From contig CM030360.1 in the NCBI GenBank assembly GCA_017893485.1, forward strand, positions 19,529,708-19,593,707: a DNA stretch of 64,000 nucleotides. The letters run 5' to 3'. Source of the DNA: Hemerocallis citrina (Eukaryota > Streptophyta > Magnoliopsida > Asparagales > Asphodelaceae). The stretch's first letter is position 1, and every line of letters begins with the position of its first letter. Position numbers and translations under genes: made by a program. A model generated the notes under the pieces. That model saw nothing but the letters and a program-made list of their open reading frames with translations. It made no database searches and was not told the origin of the DNA. Of this stretch, positions 23,383 to 35,800 are shown one piece after another.

Positions 23383-26300
23383 TTAACCTGGAGACAATCT
23401 GATAGCGGTATAGCAAAACTGATGTTTCCTGTTATCCACCACCTTAGTGAGCATGTCCACCGAATTCTTAGTGCCAAGAATCTTAGTTAGCTTCAACCAT
23501 TTCTTCTCAACCGCCATTATGATAAAATAATACCGCATTTGAATGTGCCGAGTCCTAGAGTGATATGCCGAGTTTTTTGCCAAGAAAACTGCACTTTGAC
23601 TGTCACACCATAGTTCACCTATGGGTTGCTTCCTACCCAACTGTTTAATAAGCTCCGAAATCCACAACATATCTTTCGCCACTTCTGTAACTGGCATATA
23701 CTCTAACTCCGTAGTTGACTGTGCTACAACCTTTTGTAACTGCGAAGCCCAACTAATAGCTATTCCACCAACTGTAAATACATATCCTGTTGTACTTCTG
23801 CAACCATCACAATCGCCCAAAAAATCCGCTTCCACATAACCATGTATATGCAAAGAATCTCCCCCAAAACAAAGAGAGTGATATGAAGTACCTGCTAGAT
23901 ATCTAAGAATCCATCTTACTGCATCCCAATGCTGTTTACCTGGATTCTTTATGTAACGACTGACAAATCCCACTGCTTGTACGATGTCTGGTCTTGTAGA
24001 CACCATCGCATACATCAAACTCCCAACGGCTAAGGCATAAGGAATAGTAGCAATTTTCTCCATCTCTGCCTCTGTTTTAGGACAAATTTTCATTGATAAC
24101 TTGAAGTGAGCAGCCAAAGGGACAAGTGACTGGCCTCACGCCATCCATATTAAATCTCTTCAACACCTTCTTCACATAGTCCGCTTGAGACCAAAGCTTC
24201 TTGCTACTCTGTCTCTACTAATCTTCATGCCGATGATTTGCTTTGCTTCACCCAAGTCCTTCATTGAAAAGTCCGAAGCTAGCGCCTTTTTTACTTCCTT
24301 GATCTTCTCCATACATGAACCTGCTAATAGCATGTCGTCCACATACAACGCCAAGGTAACTATATCATTGTCCTCATATCTACGAACATACACGCAATGA
24401 TCTGTTTCGCACCTATCGAAACCTTTTCCTCTCATGAAGCAATCAAACTTCAAGTACCATTGCCGCAGTATTTGTTTGAGCCCATAAAGACTCTTCTTCA
24501 ATCGACATACCATGTCTTCCCTTCCTTTAGCTTCAAAACCTATCGGTTGTCTCATGTACAACTCTTCTTCGACATCACCATGGAGAAATGCTGTCTTCAC
24601 TTCTGCTTTAAGTGCAAGTCTTCAACTGCCACAATACTGAGCAGAACCCTAATAGAAGCCATCTTCACAACCGGTGCAAAGATCTCACTATAATCGATAC
24701 CTTCTCTTTGAGAGAATCCTTTTACAATAAGCCTTGCCTTGTACCTCTTACTGCCATCTGCCTCATCTTTGACTCTAAAAATCTATTTGTTCATAAGAGC
24801 GTGCTTCCCTCCAGGTAACTTAGTCAACTCCCAAGTTTGGTTATGTTCCAAGGAGCTCATCTCGTCCTTCATGGCTAACTCCCACTAAATTCGAATCTTA
24901 TCCCAAAGCCTCCTCATGAGTCTCTGGCTCTCCTTAATCCGTGTACAGAAAATACTCGTGAACAACACTAACTGATGAATCAAATATCTTGGCTGGCCTC
25001 CTCTCTCATGTCGATCTCCTCAATATGGGTACCGGTTCACTGACCGGTTCAGGTTTTCCGAACTGTTCTGGATGTACATGTTCATCTTGGATAACCTGCT
25101 CATTCCCAATAGGCTCACCATGAGCCTCCTGTACTGCCTATGGTACCTGTACCTGCTGCTGCACTGTAGGGCCCCCACCACTAGGGCCGCCTTCAGAATC
25201 TGAATCTGAGTCTGAGTCTGAACCTCAATTTGACTCTAAACTAGTTGTACTGTCTTGACCTATGTGCCTGTCCTTGTATAGAACCTCTCCATTGAACACT
25301 ATATTCCTGCTGCAAATGACTTTGTTATCCACAAAATTTCAAAGCCTGTAACCATACTCATCGCCACCGTAGCCAATAAACACATTCCTCCTGGACTTAG
25401 AGTCCAACTTCTTTCTTTCTTCCCTGTCAATTAGTGCATAAGCCATAAAACCATAAATTTTTAAATGCGAATAATTAACAGTTTTACCTGACCATATTTC
25501 TTCGGGAATGGCCCCATCAAGGGCACTAGACAGGCAACGATTAATCAAGTACACCGCTGTATCAGTTGTAGTGGCCCAAAGATGAACTGGAAGACCCGCA
25601 TGAAGTCTCATGCATCTCACCCTTTCAAGTATCGTGCGGTTCATCCTTTCTGCTACACCATTTTCCTGTGGAGTCTTAGGAACTGTCTTGATTCCTCTGA
25701 TACCTTCCTTTGCCAGATAGTTAAAAAACTCTTTACTTGTGTACTCACCTCCGTTGTCTGACTTTTGCTTTCACTTTGTAACCCGTCTCATTCTCAACCC
25801 TGGCCTTCCAAGCTCTGAATGCCTCAAAAACTTCTAATTTCTTGCAAATTGCATAAACCCAAACCTTTCTTGTAGCATTATCGATGAATGTGACGAAATA
25901 TCTCTTACCACCATAAGAGAATTCCTGAGCTGGACCCCACACATTTGTATGTACCAACTCTGGTTTCCCAAGCTTCTTCTCACGCGCACCCAACTGAAAG
26001 CTAACTGTCTTCTGTTTTTCCATTACACAATTCTCACAAAAATCCATCTCAACCTTCTTCAGTCCCGGCAAAAGATCTCTAGAACAAAGCTGCTTGATAC
26101 CCTTTTCACCAAGGTGCCCCAACCTAACATGCCATAGAATGGAAGAGGAACTACCTGCTGATGCTGTAGCAATGATATGACCTGAATCACCTTCCCTGAG
26201 TAAGTACAATGTATCACCACGCTTTTCTTTTACCACCAACCTGGCACCTGTAGTCACCTTCCATTCTCCATGCCCAAAAGTTGTTGTAAACTCTTCTTTG

Positions 26301-27406
26301 TCTACTTTGCTAGTTGAGATTAGGTTTTTCTTCAAGCCCGGAATATGTCTTGTGTCATACAGGACCAATTGCCCACCATTGCGAGCCTTCACTCTCACAG
26401 TGCCTCTACCTACAACTGGACACATCTGCCCATTACCAACTGAAACTGCACCAAAATCACATGACCTGTAATCCTCAAAAATATCCCTCATGGGGGTACA
26501 ATGATAAGAAGCACTTGATTCTATACACCAATCATCTTGCAAAATATTAAATCCGGCAGATAAACACAATTCATCTAGACAGGATTCAATACTTACCACA
26601 TTGGCTACCTGTGACTCTGCTTGTGCTTTCTTATACTCCTCGCATTGGTCTCTCCTGTGTTCTGGCTTCTTGTAGTACTAACACTCACCTTTGTGATGTC
26701 CAGTTCTTGACTTGGACCTGTGATTCCTGCTCTGCGACCTCCCTCTGTTGTTACTTCTACCACGGTTATCAACTGACAGCGCGGTATTGCTAGGATATGA
26801 CACTGAAGTCTCTCTATATCTTTTCCTCCTTGCAACCTCATTCATAATGCTGCTTATAACATCCTTTAGGGTTATCGTATCAGTCATGATGCTTGTAATA
26901 GTCTTCTTTACTGTGCCGTAACTATCGAGAAGACTGGATAGCAACAACAATGATTGTGCCCTCTCCTCAAACTTTAAACCCGACGATTCCATCTGATTGT
27001 AAACCATACAGAAATTGTTGATGTGCTCAGTAACTGCACCCCTTTCTGACAACATCAAGTTAACCAACTTCTTTAGGTGTAAGATCTGATTCGCAGCATT
27101 TGGCTTCTTAAACATGTCTGTCAATATCTGCATTGCCTCTTTTGCGGTTCTTGCCTTCTCAATATGAAATAGCGCCTTCATGCTCAGCGACAACTGAATC
27201 TGCCCAACCACTTTCTGATCCAATCTATTCCAGGCCGCCAACGCAATCGGATCAACCTCCGCCCTTTCTGACTTCACATTAAACAACGGATCATCTAGAT
27301 CCTTCTGTCGGAGATACACAATCATTTGGATCTTCCACATTGTGAAATCCATTTTATCGAACTCCTTGACTCTAGTCTTATCCCCCATCTCAATCAATAC
27401 TACCAA
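23383..27406 (-). pseudogene. Copia-2 Gag-Pol, decayed
   Basis: Pieces in coding order: Gag (26678-27406) ends at a TAG where the first half of the zinc knuckle should be; the same frame then runs on as GAG-pre-integrase and integrase (25745-26599). The first integrase Asp motif reads HTNVWGP instead of HTDVWGP, and the DNGGEY region is frameshifted near 25745. The integrase C-terminal part is 25339-25644 (NRTILERVRCM). The linker to RT (24.6-25.3 kb) is degraded. RT (24172-24600) retains YVDDMLLAG, and RNase H (23383-24117) retains STTELEYM. The element cannot encode a working integrase. Confidence 0.88.
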
Positions 27407-27411
27407 CCTAT

Positions 27412-27427
27412 AGCTCTGATACTACTT
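27412..27427 (-). other. Copia-2 primer binding site
   Basis: The minus strand reads AGTAGTATCAGAGCTA next to the 5' LTR, a one-base variant of the tRNA-Met complement TGGTATCAGAGC. Confidence 0.75.
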
Positions 27428-28107
27428 TGTTGAATTCTAACTGCGGAATAAACTCAACAACGATGACGAGATGCACGAACCATAGAATCAAAACAAGAGA
27501 AGAAAGAACAACCAAAAGCAACATACAAGAACACGCAAGATTTTCGAGGTTCACCCAAAATAATGGCTACTTCCCCACGCAGAGGCACTCCTACGATTTC
27601 CACTAGAAATATGAAGATTAGGTTTACAAATCTCTCAAGAATTCACCACCAAGGTGTAGGGTTTCTCTCTATCTCCCTCTCTCTTAATGACGGCTGGTAA
27701 ATCTCTATTTTCTTTTCACTTAACCCTAAAATCGTATACAATACAATATATAGGATTCCAAAACTTTAATCTCAGCCGCTCATCAATCAGCAATGGGATG
27801 GTCGACCGCAACATCATGACGGTTTACCGATCTTCTCCTTCGACTGCATGAGTTCCAATAGAGAGCAGGTCGGTCGACTGCGCGGTCGACCGGTCACTTC
27901 TTCAAGATACAGAATTGAGCCAGAGAGCGGGACGATCGACTGTGCGGTCGACCGTACATTTTCCTAGAGGGCGGTCGGGGGGTGCGGTCGACCGCAACTC
28001 TTCCTGTAGCTTCAAACCACGTCTGACCTCTTGCTCCCACTTCGACTCTCCTTCTCATCTGACTTCTCCAACCCCATTATCATGTATTGGATCCACAAAC
28101 CCCGACA
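27428..28107 (-). repeat. Copia-2 5' LTR
   Basis: 680 bp. GTCGAC cores lie at 27801, 27873, 27885, 27947 and 27987, with variants at 27822 and 27935. The pair spacings of the left LTR (21, 12, 12) are kept although several individual bases have changed. Confidence 0.9.
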
Positions 28108-31100
28108 ATATCTCCATAATCCCCTCTTACGTTACCCCATTATCTCAGTACTACCCCCTTAATAATTTCCTTACTAATTAAATCACCAAAATCCCTCCAT
28201 AATCCCCAGATCACACATAACCACTCATTAATCTTAATCATTCCCTTAATCCCCTCTTAATCATCCTCTTCTTCTCTTCTCTCTCAAATCCAACCTAGAT
28301 TGCCACCCTCATCCTTCATCCGAATGCCAGCCACCGCGACCGAACCCCGACACTGCCCCTTGCTCCACTGCAACCACCATCACCACACCTCCCTTGTGAC
28401 TTGTCCCCTCCTCAATCGCCAGCACCACACAATGCCACCTCCGATCATCTCCTCGTTGTTTTCCCCGAACTCCACGACCACCCTTCACCTCACTGCTGCC
28501 TTCCACCGCAACTGCAGCACCACGAGCCCCTCCTCACACCTTGATCACCACAGAAACCAATGTCATCACCTTTGATGACAATCTCCTCCCTCGCACAACC
28601 ACCCACAGCTGCTGCCGCTCCTACCTCCATTACTATTGCTCCACTGCTGCCTCCTCACTTGCTGCCTTCGTCGCTCCACCGCCAAAGCTCTTGCTGCCAT
28701 TGTACATGTTGTTGTCATCGTGTGTTGTTGCCTTGCTTACCGCGTCACCATTGAGAATTCTACTCGTTCATATCACCGGTTAAGGCAACTATCTCTTGTA
28801 CATTTTTGTTGTTTCGTACAAACATTTTATTTGACCTTCCGCAATTAGTATTCATATTTGATTATCAAGTTTTGAAACCCGTTACCTTCCATGTTCATGA
28901 AAAGTGTTCTTTATAAGTTTCAATTGATTGAACCATCGTATTGTTCAGGCTTTGTAATCCTTCCATGTTTAAATCAGTCGTTATAAATATTGTATTGAAT
29001 CAATCCAGTTGTCTCTGTGATTCGATGCCCATTGAAAGATCGTAAATTTCATTGTCTCCTCATACATTGCACGGACACGAATTAGAGTTATATTAATATG
29101 TGCATATAAGTAAAATAAGATGATTTGAATGGATTTCAGTTGTATATGATCGTATAGTTATATCTATAATTTACTATTGTAGAAATATTAATTTTCATCA
29201 TGTTAACAATAGAAACTCATTCTGACTTCTAGATGTGAATGTATGTTAAATTCTAGCTATAAAACTATATGCTTGCAAATAAAAATCATTACAATTGGAA
29301 TTTGTATGTTTCTGCCCTGCTGTTTGTTCTAACTCGTCGTGAGATTATAACCTAGTTACAATTTAAATCAATTAGAACTTTATATACGAGAGTCGCAGCC
29401 CTCTGAATCTAGTTTCCAGAACTTCTGACGGATCTAAAATCCGATTTATAAAATGCTATATATACCGATTTTAGTACTGTAACCTCCTTGTTTCCATATT
29501 ACTGACTAGAAGTACACCATCATGATTATTGACTAAAACAATGTGTTATCGGTAGAATTAAGGCATGAGACTTACTAGAATGTAACTAGACATGATTAGG
29601 AGTTAATTGATAATTTTTGTAATATTTTTAAATGAATTTACAATTAATTCTTATACATAAGAATTTGACCCTGACCTGCTGCTTGAACAGTAGACCCATA
29701 AAGAAATGACTATTCGACCTAGTTTCTATTATTAAAATGTATCTTGTGAATATGTGTCAGAACTAGCAGGGAGTCTAATTTCTGGAATTCCTGACGGAAC
29801 TGAATTCTCTTTCCTGTAGCAGCGGGAAAGTTAGGTTTTGTACAACAACGTCTTGCTGGCTAGTATTCGTACCTCCATGTTTTTAAATATAAATATATTT
29901 GTTCTTGCTTTCATGAACTGAAATATATTACATGCATTGCATAGCCCTTGGTACTTTCTTGATCCTGTCCTGATACTGGTTCTCATTATTTAATGTTCAT
30001 GCTTAATTTTTATAAAAGAATAACAAGCCGAGGTAATAAGGGTAAGACCTAGTAGTGGGTGATATAGGAGATTGTACTCAGAAAGGGACCCGTGTTTTCC
30101 AAAATAATAATTCCTGTTACATGTTATATGGAACTAAGTTCCACATAGGACTAAGTGACATGTCGTGGGATGACGGGGGCCACCTCTAAAATCCATTACT
30201 TGATTACACGTTCCTGTTATATATTTACAAGTCACATGAAACTAATGTCACGTAGAAGTAAGTGCTACGTCGTGGGATGACGAGGGCCACCTCTAGAATC
30301 TATGGGGGACACCTCTAGAATCCACCACTAGACTACATAATTCTCGTTTACATGATTTCCCGAGTACAGAACCCTATAAAAGTCACCACTAGAGTCTAAA
30401 TGTTACTTGATTGTATGTACCTGAACCTGTGATATGACTAATGAAAGATGAATAGACTTAAGATTAAGACTGAGCACATGCATGTTCCTGTTTACAAGCT
30501 ACATGATTCCAGTTATATGATTTCTGTTTACAAGTTTCATAGGACCGGTTATATATTACATTGTTTCAATTTACCAGTTACATGATTCCTGCTTATAAGT
30601 CAAGTTTACATGACCCCCGTTTAAATGTTTGTATTTTCCGTTACATGACTTGTTTCCTATATACATGATTCCCTTTTCCTTGCTATATCCATGTTCTTGT
30701 TTCATCTTTCTTGTACTACTTGCGCCCCGTAACTTGCACTAACGAGCATTCCTTCCCCCAACTCGAGATGATGAACTTATAGGTATAGGAGAAGAACTGC
30801 CAGAAGGACTTAGCGATCAAGTTTTCTAGAAATGGAGATGAATTCTAGCCTGCATTATCTATATTAAATTTTGTTTCTCAGTTTCTATTGCTATCATTGC
30901 ATACTTTGTATTCCGGTCGTTTTTAACCTGAAGTTCATTTCTTTATGGATGTGGGTTATTTTGTGGACTACTGCATGAATCACTTATGTCATCCTCATTT
31001 ATGTGATTATATTTTACCTGCATGGTAGTGATTTTATTCATGTTGTTGAGTTGATTATTACAGCTTATGAATGATGTGTTTACATCATTCGCTGGACCTT

Positions 31101-31147
31101 AGTCACGACCCTGTAATTCATCGTATTTTGGAAAGCGGGGCATGACA

Positions 31148-31514
31148 AGTATATAAATAGAGACATCAAGACCGAAGAGAACAGAGGAACATAACCATAA
31201 TTAAGATCATCCCTAATCTTTGCTCACGTACTCACTCCATACTGCTCTCAGCAAGAAGCAAGCGACAACAAATTCGAACCCTCAAGAGCAAGGATCACCA
31301 TTAGCCCTCTAGATAACTATTTTCCCTCTTTATTTTAGTGTTTTTGTTTGTTTCATGCATGTTTAGTCTAGTTTCTTTGCTAGTTCATATTGCATAATTT
31401 TTTGCATATAAAAATCATTGTTTCCAAAACATTCACACATCATTCCACCTATCTAGGAAGGGAACTTTTGACTGTCCCCGGCATCATGCCGGTAGGTTTT
31501 CCATTTATTTATTT
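31148..31514 (+). promoter_or_regulatory. TATA box and leader-like sequence
   Basis: TATATAAATAG stands at about 31150-31160, immediately right of LTR B, followed by an AC/AG-rich leader-like stretch and then T-rich sequence. LTR B inserted directly before this TATA box, so its original upstream part lies left of 22257. It could be the promoter of an older LTR or of a lost gene. No coding frame follows. Confidence 0.4.
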
Positions 31515-31971
31515 TAGAGAAAGCAAACACTTCAAAGAGGTGAGACACAACGATTTAAGTGGTTGTGCCCTCAGGCTTAATCCATTACTCTCTACTTGCA
31601 GCAACTCTTCCCCGCAAGCGTTCCACTATACTTAAACTGTCTCTATCCGAAGCAAAAAAGAAAGTAAAAAAGCAAGAACGACGTCTTGACTGAGAAAACA
31701 ATAAATGTGATAGTCTCTGTTGATCTTTACCAAATGATAAGTTATGTAGAGAAAGCAAACACATCAAAGAGGCGAGACACAACGATTTAAGTGGTTGTGT
31801 CCTCAGGCTTGATCCCCTACTTGCAGCAACTCTTTGCTGCAAGCGTTCCACTATACTTAAATCGCCTCGATCCGAAGCGAAAAAGAAAGTGAAAAACAAA
31901 GAATGACGTCTTGACTGAGAAAATAATAAATGTGCTATTCTCGGTTGATCTTTAGCAAATGATAAGTTATG
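31515..31971. repeat. Two-copy 232-bp direct repeat
   Basis: TAGAGAAAGCAAACAC starts units at 31515 and 31747, each running to CAAATGATAAGTTATG (31746 and 31971). The units are clearly alike with small differences. They lie within what appears to be the SIRE-like LTR, so this is a duplication inside an LTR. Confidence 0.85.
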
Positions 31972-32443
31972 AAATATGAGTCGAAAGAGATGAAGAATAC
32001 TCTCGACATTGTTCTAGAGGAAATGACATTCGACTGCATCAATTTCAACTGTAATTGACAGTCGCCTGTCAAGTGCAGTCGACTGCAATTTGTGCAGTCC
32101 ATCTAAATATTTTCCAGATTAAGTATTTCGGCGAATCCACTTTATCTTCTTTCCATAACATGATCATTTGCTAAATATATGTTTACATCTTTATTCCTCA
32201 AAATAAAGTAGTAAATAATCAGTGAAGCTCTGGCCTATTAAGGATCAATTGCATCTTTCTTCTTGATAATTCTTTCCCAATATTCGCAACCTTTCATATT
32301 TGTATAATTCTTTTCCTTTTATTTTGATTCTAAGGATCTTGAGATTTATTTGAATTTCATTCTATATTGGCCTATAAAGGACTTACATGAAATTATTAGA
32401 TACATATGTGCATATTTTGTACACACCAAACATAAAGTCAACA
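31972..32443 (-). repeat. SIRE-like copia LTR, U3 part
   Basis: It ends on the plus strand in AGTCAACA, directly followed by a C-rich reverse polypurine tract. In the minus direction the LTR would begin TGTTGACT. It contains CAGTCGACTG at 32076 and the variant CAGTCGCCTG at 32059 (17-bp spacing). The far end of the LTR is not fixed; it probably includes the 232-bp repeats. Confidence 0.6.
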
Positions 32444-32456
32444 ATCCCCCCCTTTT
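32444..32456 (-). other. Polypurine tract of the SIRE-like element
   Basis: On the minus strand it reads AAAAGGGGGGGAT, next to the LTR end. Sequence from 32457 to 32844 is AT-rich 3' untranslated interior of the same element, with no coding frame. The LARD insertion at 32845 interrupts it. Confidence 0.75.
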
Positions 32457-32844
32457 GGCATGGAAAAAACATGCTAAGAATTTAAAGTGAAGCTCCCCCT
32501 TAGTCCGATACTCCCCGTTATTCCGATAAATTAATATGAGATAAATTATAAAACCATATAAGTGTGTATGAATGAGATGATATGCCTATATGAAGAAAAA
32601 ATGCATACACCATCTATACCAATCATGAAGCTGAACTTTGTAAAAACATTTATCAACAGTGGAGAAATTCTATAATATATTAATTTAGTGCAACATATTT
32701 CACTCCAAAGGACTTTATACAAGATATAACATTTGACCAATCATATCCATAATAGGATAAATTTTGAAAGAATGAAATACAAAATACGATTAAGCTCCAA
32801 GATCATAAACTTTAAATAAAAATAAGGATATATACAAAATTCTT

Positions 32845-35800
32845 TGTAGCACCCCGGATCCCCGTTATCGGACATCCGTTACACAACTAGAATCTCTGCC
32901 TTCAAATGCATCTCAACGCAGTAAATAATGCGAAATTTTAAACACTTTTGTTGCCATCAGAGTTATTACAACAATAATTACAAATATCAATTTGTCCTTG
33001 AACAAGGAATACAAATTACATAACTTATTACAACTGATTACAAAGAATATTCAGGCTCCTCTTGCGAAGCTTGTTAGCTGTCTTCTAGATCGGCAATCGA
33101 TTAGTCATCGCCGAAACTCCGCCAAGTGGTCTATCTGCCTTCCTGGGACTTGCCCCTCGGCTTGAGCATTCTGCTGCGCAACTCTGATATTTCAGCACCC
33201 GTTCGAGGGTAGGCATGCATACTGCCACCTTACTTGGATGCCCTGCTAGTCTGGCTCTCCTGCCCTCTCGACCCGGTATCCAGCACCTAAAAAGTGGGGT
33301 ACGTCAGTAATTCTACTGACGTAATACTGATAAGAAAATAGCAATTCTCCAACTATCAATCTCACAAATCATCTGGAATGGGAAATAAACGTGTATCCTG
33401 ATTTTCTAGTGTTCGTGTATGCCATGACTAGAAGTCTAATAGAAAACACAGAGTACAAAACAGATGCACTTAATCTAATGTAAGCAAGACTCTAGACACA
33501 CATACATCCCATACTACATGTGCCCCAAATCATGCCGTTTCTCCAGTTCAGGGATTTGAACCCTCGCTATGCAAATGCATTCTAATTCGGTCCACTTCCT
33601 GTTCTTGATAGTATGACATGGTTGAGGAGGTATAAATAAAAGAAATAATTTGGGGCGCTACCCCGTTGCACCAATAATTGTTACATCGGACCCTCCTCGA
33701 AAGCTGTGACGAACCTACAGATATGCAGCAGCATATCCATTGCGCAGAGGATGCATTATGATCTTCTATTACCATACATAATTGGGAGAAGCTCATCCGC
33801 TAGAAATGCTTTATTTTGTTTCCTTCCCGTTCTTCATTTCCTTCTTCTCGAATCCATGGGGGACTTTTCATATTTAGAATCTTTCTGCAGTCTGCTCTGT
33901 TTACAATTCTTTCGTACTCTCTTCTCATTCGTGTCCACCAACATAAAACATGATGGCCTTGAAGATCTAAAAACCCCCTATCCGCCAGGAAATCGACATC
34001 CTGTTCTTACCATGGTATTTCAGGAATCAATAGTGCAAGATACGCACAACAACATGTATCCCTAATGACAGGAAGAGACAACCCCATAGTATCACCACCT
34101 AGTGCTAACTCTCAGAACGAGTTGGATTATAGGGAATCACCCCTAACACCAATTCGGTCTTCGAGCAAAATAATAAAGAAAATCCTAATAAATGCAGTTT
34201 ACTGAAAACATGTTGTTACCCAAAATATATACAGTGTCGATCTACAATGTCAAGCCTGACTGGTCTGTCAAAATAACAATCATCACGGGAATCACATCCA
34301 CTGGTTCCCAATACCTTCACAGGTCAGCGAACAAATAATCCCGGCTCGTGACCCTCAGCGAGTAGTCCAACGGCGCCCCGAGGATGCGATATAATTCAAA
34401 TGAAGGTAAGCACACACATAACCATTAATTCTCGACCATTGACAGACTCAGGCATCGAGACACCAAACACAAACCGATTAGAGCTATATCCCAACTCACT
34501 CATGTCCACCATGAGCACTAAGCACATGAACTTGTCTAAGTTCCAAATGAAATGCGAAAAACATTACTAAAAAACACGACCACACTGCGGTATGCAGAGG
34601 GTTCCTTATCAATCGTTCGACGAAATAGTTCAAGAAAAATAGCAGTAGCTATGACCCAAGCTATGCTCATCGGAATCCAACACACTCAGAATTTCTATAG
34701 GGGTAGGGAGTCCCACCGCAATCCTCTAGTGGACATTTCCCTCAAATCTTTAAAGAACTCAAGTTCCCAAGCTAACTTAAGCTCGAGGTCAAACTAAACA
34801 ATATGTTGCTAAACTTGCAATGTCCATCACTTTCAGTACACAAGTCGGAATTGCTTGATATCTCCCATTCTGGAAAGGTAAGATCCTAGTCTACAACTCT
34901 CCAATGAACCATTTCCTCAAATTCAATCTAGACACTATATAAACCTCATATACTCTCAATAGTATATTCCTTCACGCACTCACTGCACCTTTCCGATAGC
35001 ATAAAAACTTGCTCACTCATCGGAATTACTTGATTCCGGGTTCAATGAAAAGGTGGGAGTGTCTACTACAACTTCCTAGTTGAACACTTCCTCATATTCA
35101 ATCATTACAGTCCTAAAAAACACCAAATTCCACCAGGTATACAAACAGGGGAAAAATTGATTCTTCAATAAACAGGGCATCGACTAGACTAGATCTGCCC
35201 TTATCGTTGAAAAATCATAACTCTCAACCTACAAACTGGAATAAGAAAATTCTAGTTGGGTTAGAAAGCTATGAATCACTAATACGACTCTCTAGTTGGT
35301 CAATTTCCCAAATTCTTAATGAATAATTTCAGAATTTCCCATCTTTATAGACTAGTCGATTTGCACTAGGTTGAACATAGTCCACATTAAAATTCAATAA
35401 CATATCCACCTTAAGTCCAATGCTCATGAAATTTGATATTCTCAATCCACACATATACCGTTTCATTGCGTCCAAAATTTGTAGTCAGATTCATCTCGCA
35501 CAGTGAGTTATGACTCCCCAATCAATGCACAAAATTTTAACTGCTCCTTCCGTAGGGTATTTACTACCCCTTACTAATAATTTTGAAACCTCATCAAATG
35601 ACATCTAAAAATTCTAAAATTTGAGAATCATAAACTAAACTCATACCACAAGATACTCCCAAAATTTCATAGAAATCTCATGTATGCACAAAGAGTTATG
35701 GTCAGGTGAACCTCATTCCAAAAACAGTCAGCTGCAGTTTCAATATCCAGACCAGTCACCTTCTACAATTTATTTGAGGTATCAAACGTCCTCAAAAAAT

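Larger units (their letters stand above)
22604..28107 (-). mobile_element. Decayed Ty1/copia element (Copia-2) with TSD
   Basis: Two LTRs (22604-23284, 681 bp; 27428-28107, 680 bp) start TGTTGAATTC. The left ends CCCCAACA and the right CCCCGACA. The TSD ATATC lies at 22599-22603 and 28108-28112. The LTRs differ at dozens of sites, mostly transitions, so the insertion is much older than Copia-1. The pol gene is broken. It is inserted in LTR B. Confidence 0.92.
22262..31147 (+). mobile_element. Solo long LTR, copy B (Gypsy-like), split by Copia-2
   Basis: The left end is TGTAACCCCC and the right end GGGGCATGACA, flanked by a perfect 5-bp TSD AGTAT (22257-22261 and 31148-31152). Without the 5.5-kb copia insertion it is about 3.4 kb long. 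No primer site or internal domain follows, so it is a solo LTR left by recombination. The end sequence resembles LTRs of plant Ty3/gypsy chromovirus elements, but the superfamily is inference because no pol is attached. Small Cys- and Pro-rich frames near 28.3-28.85 kb are part of the LTR and are not called as genes. Confidence 0.85.

Noticed and set aside
28300..28848. His/Cys- and Pro-rich frames as a small secreted protein gene
   Set aside because: They overlap each other in several frames, lack a defined start context, and lie inside solo LTR B.
33706..34065. A 119-residue plus-strand frame in the LARD LTR
   Set aside because: It depends on the 165-bp segment found in one LTR only and has no recognisable domain.
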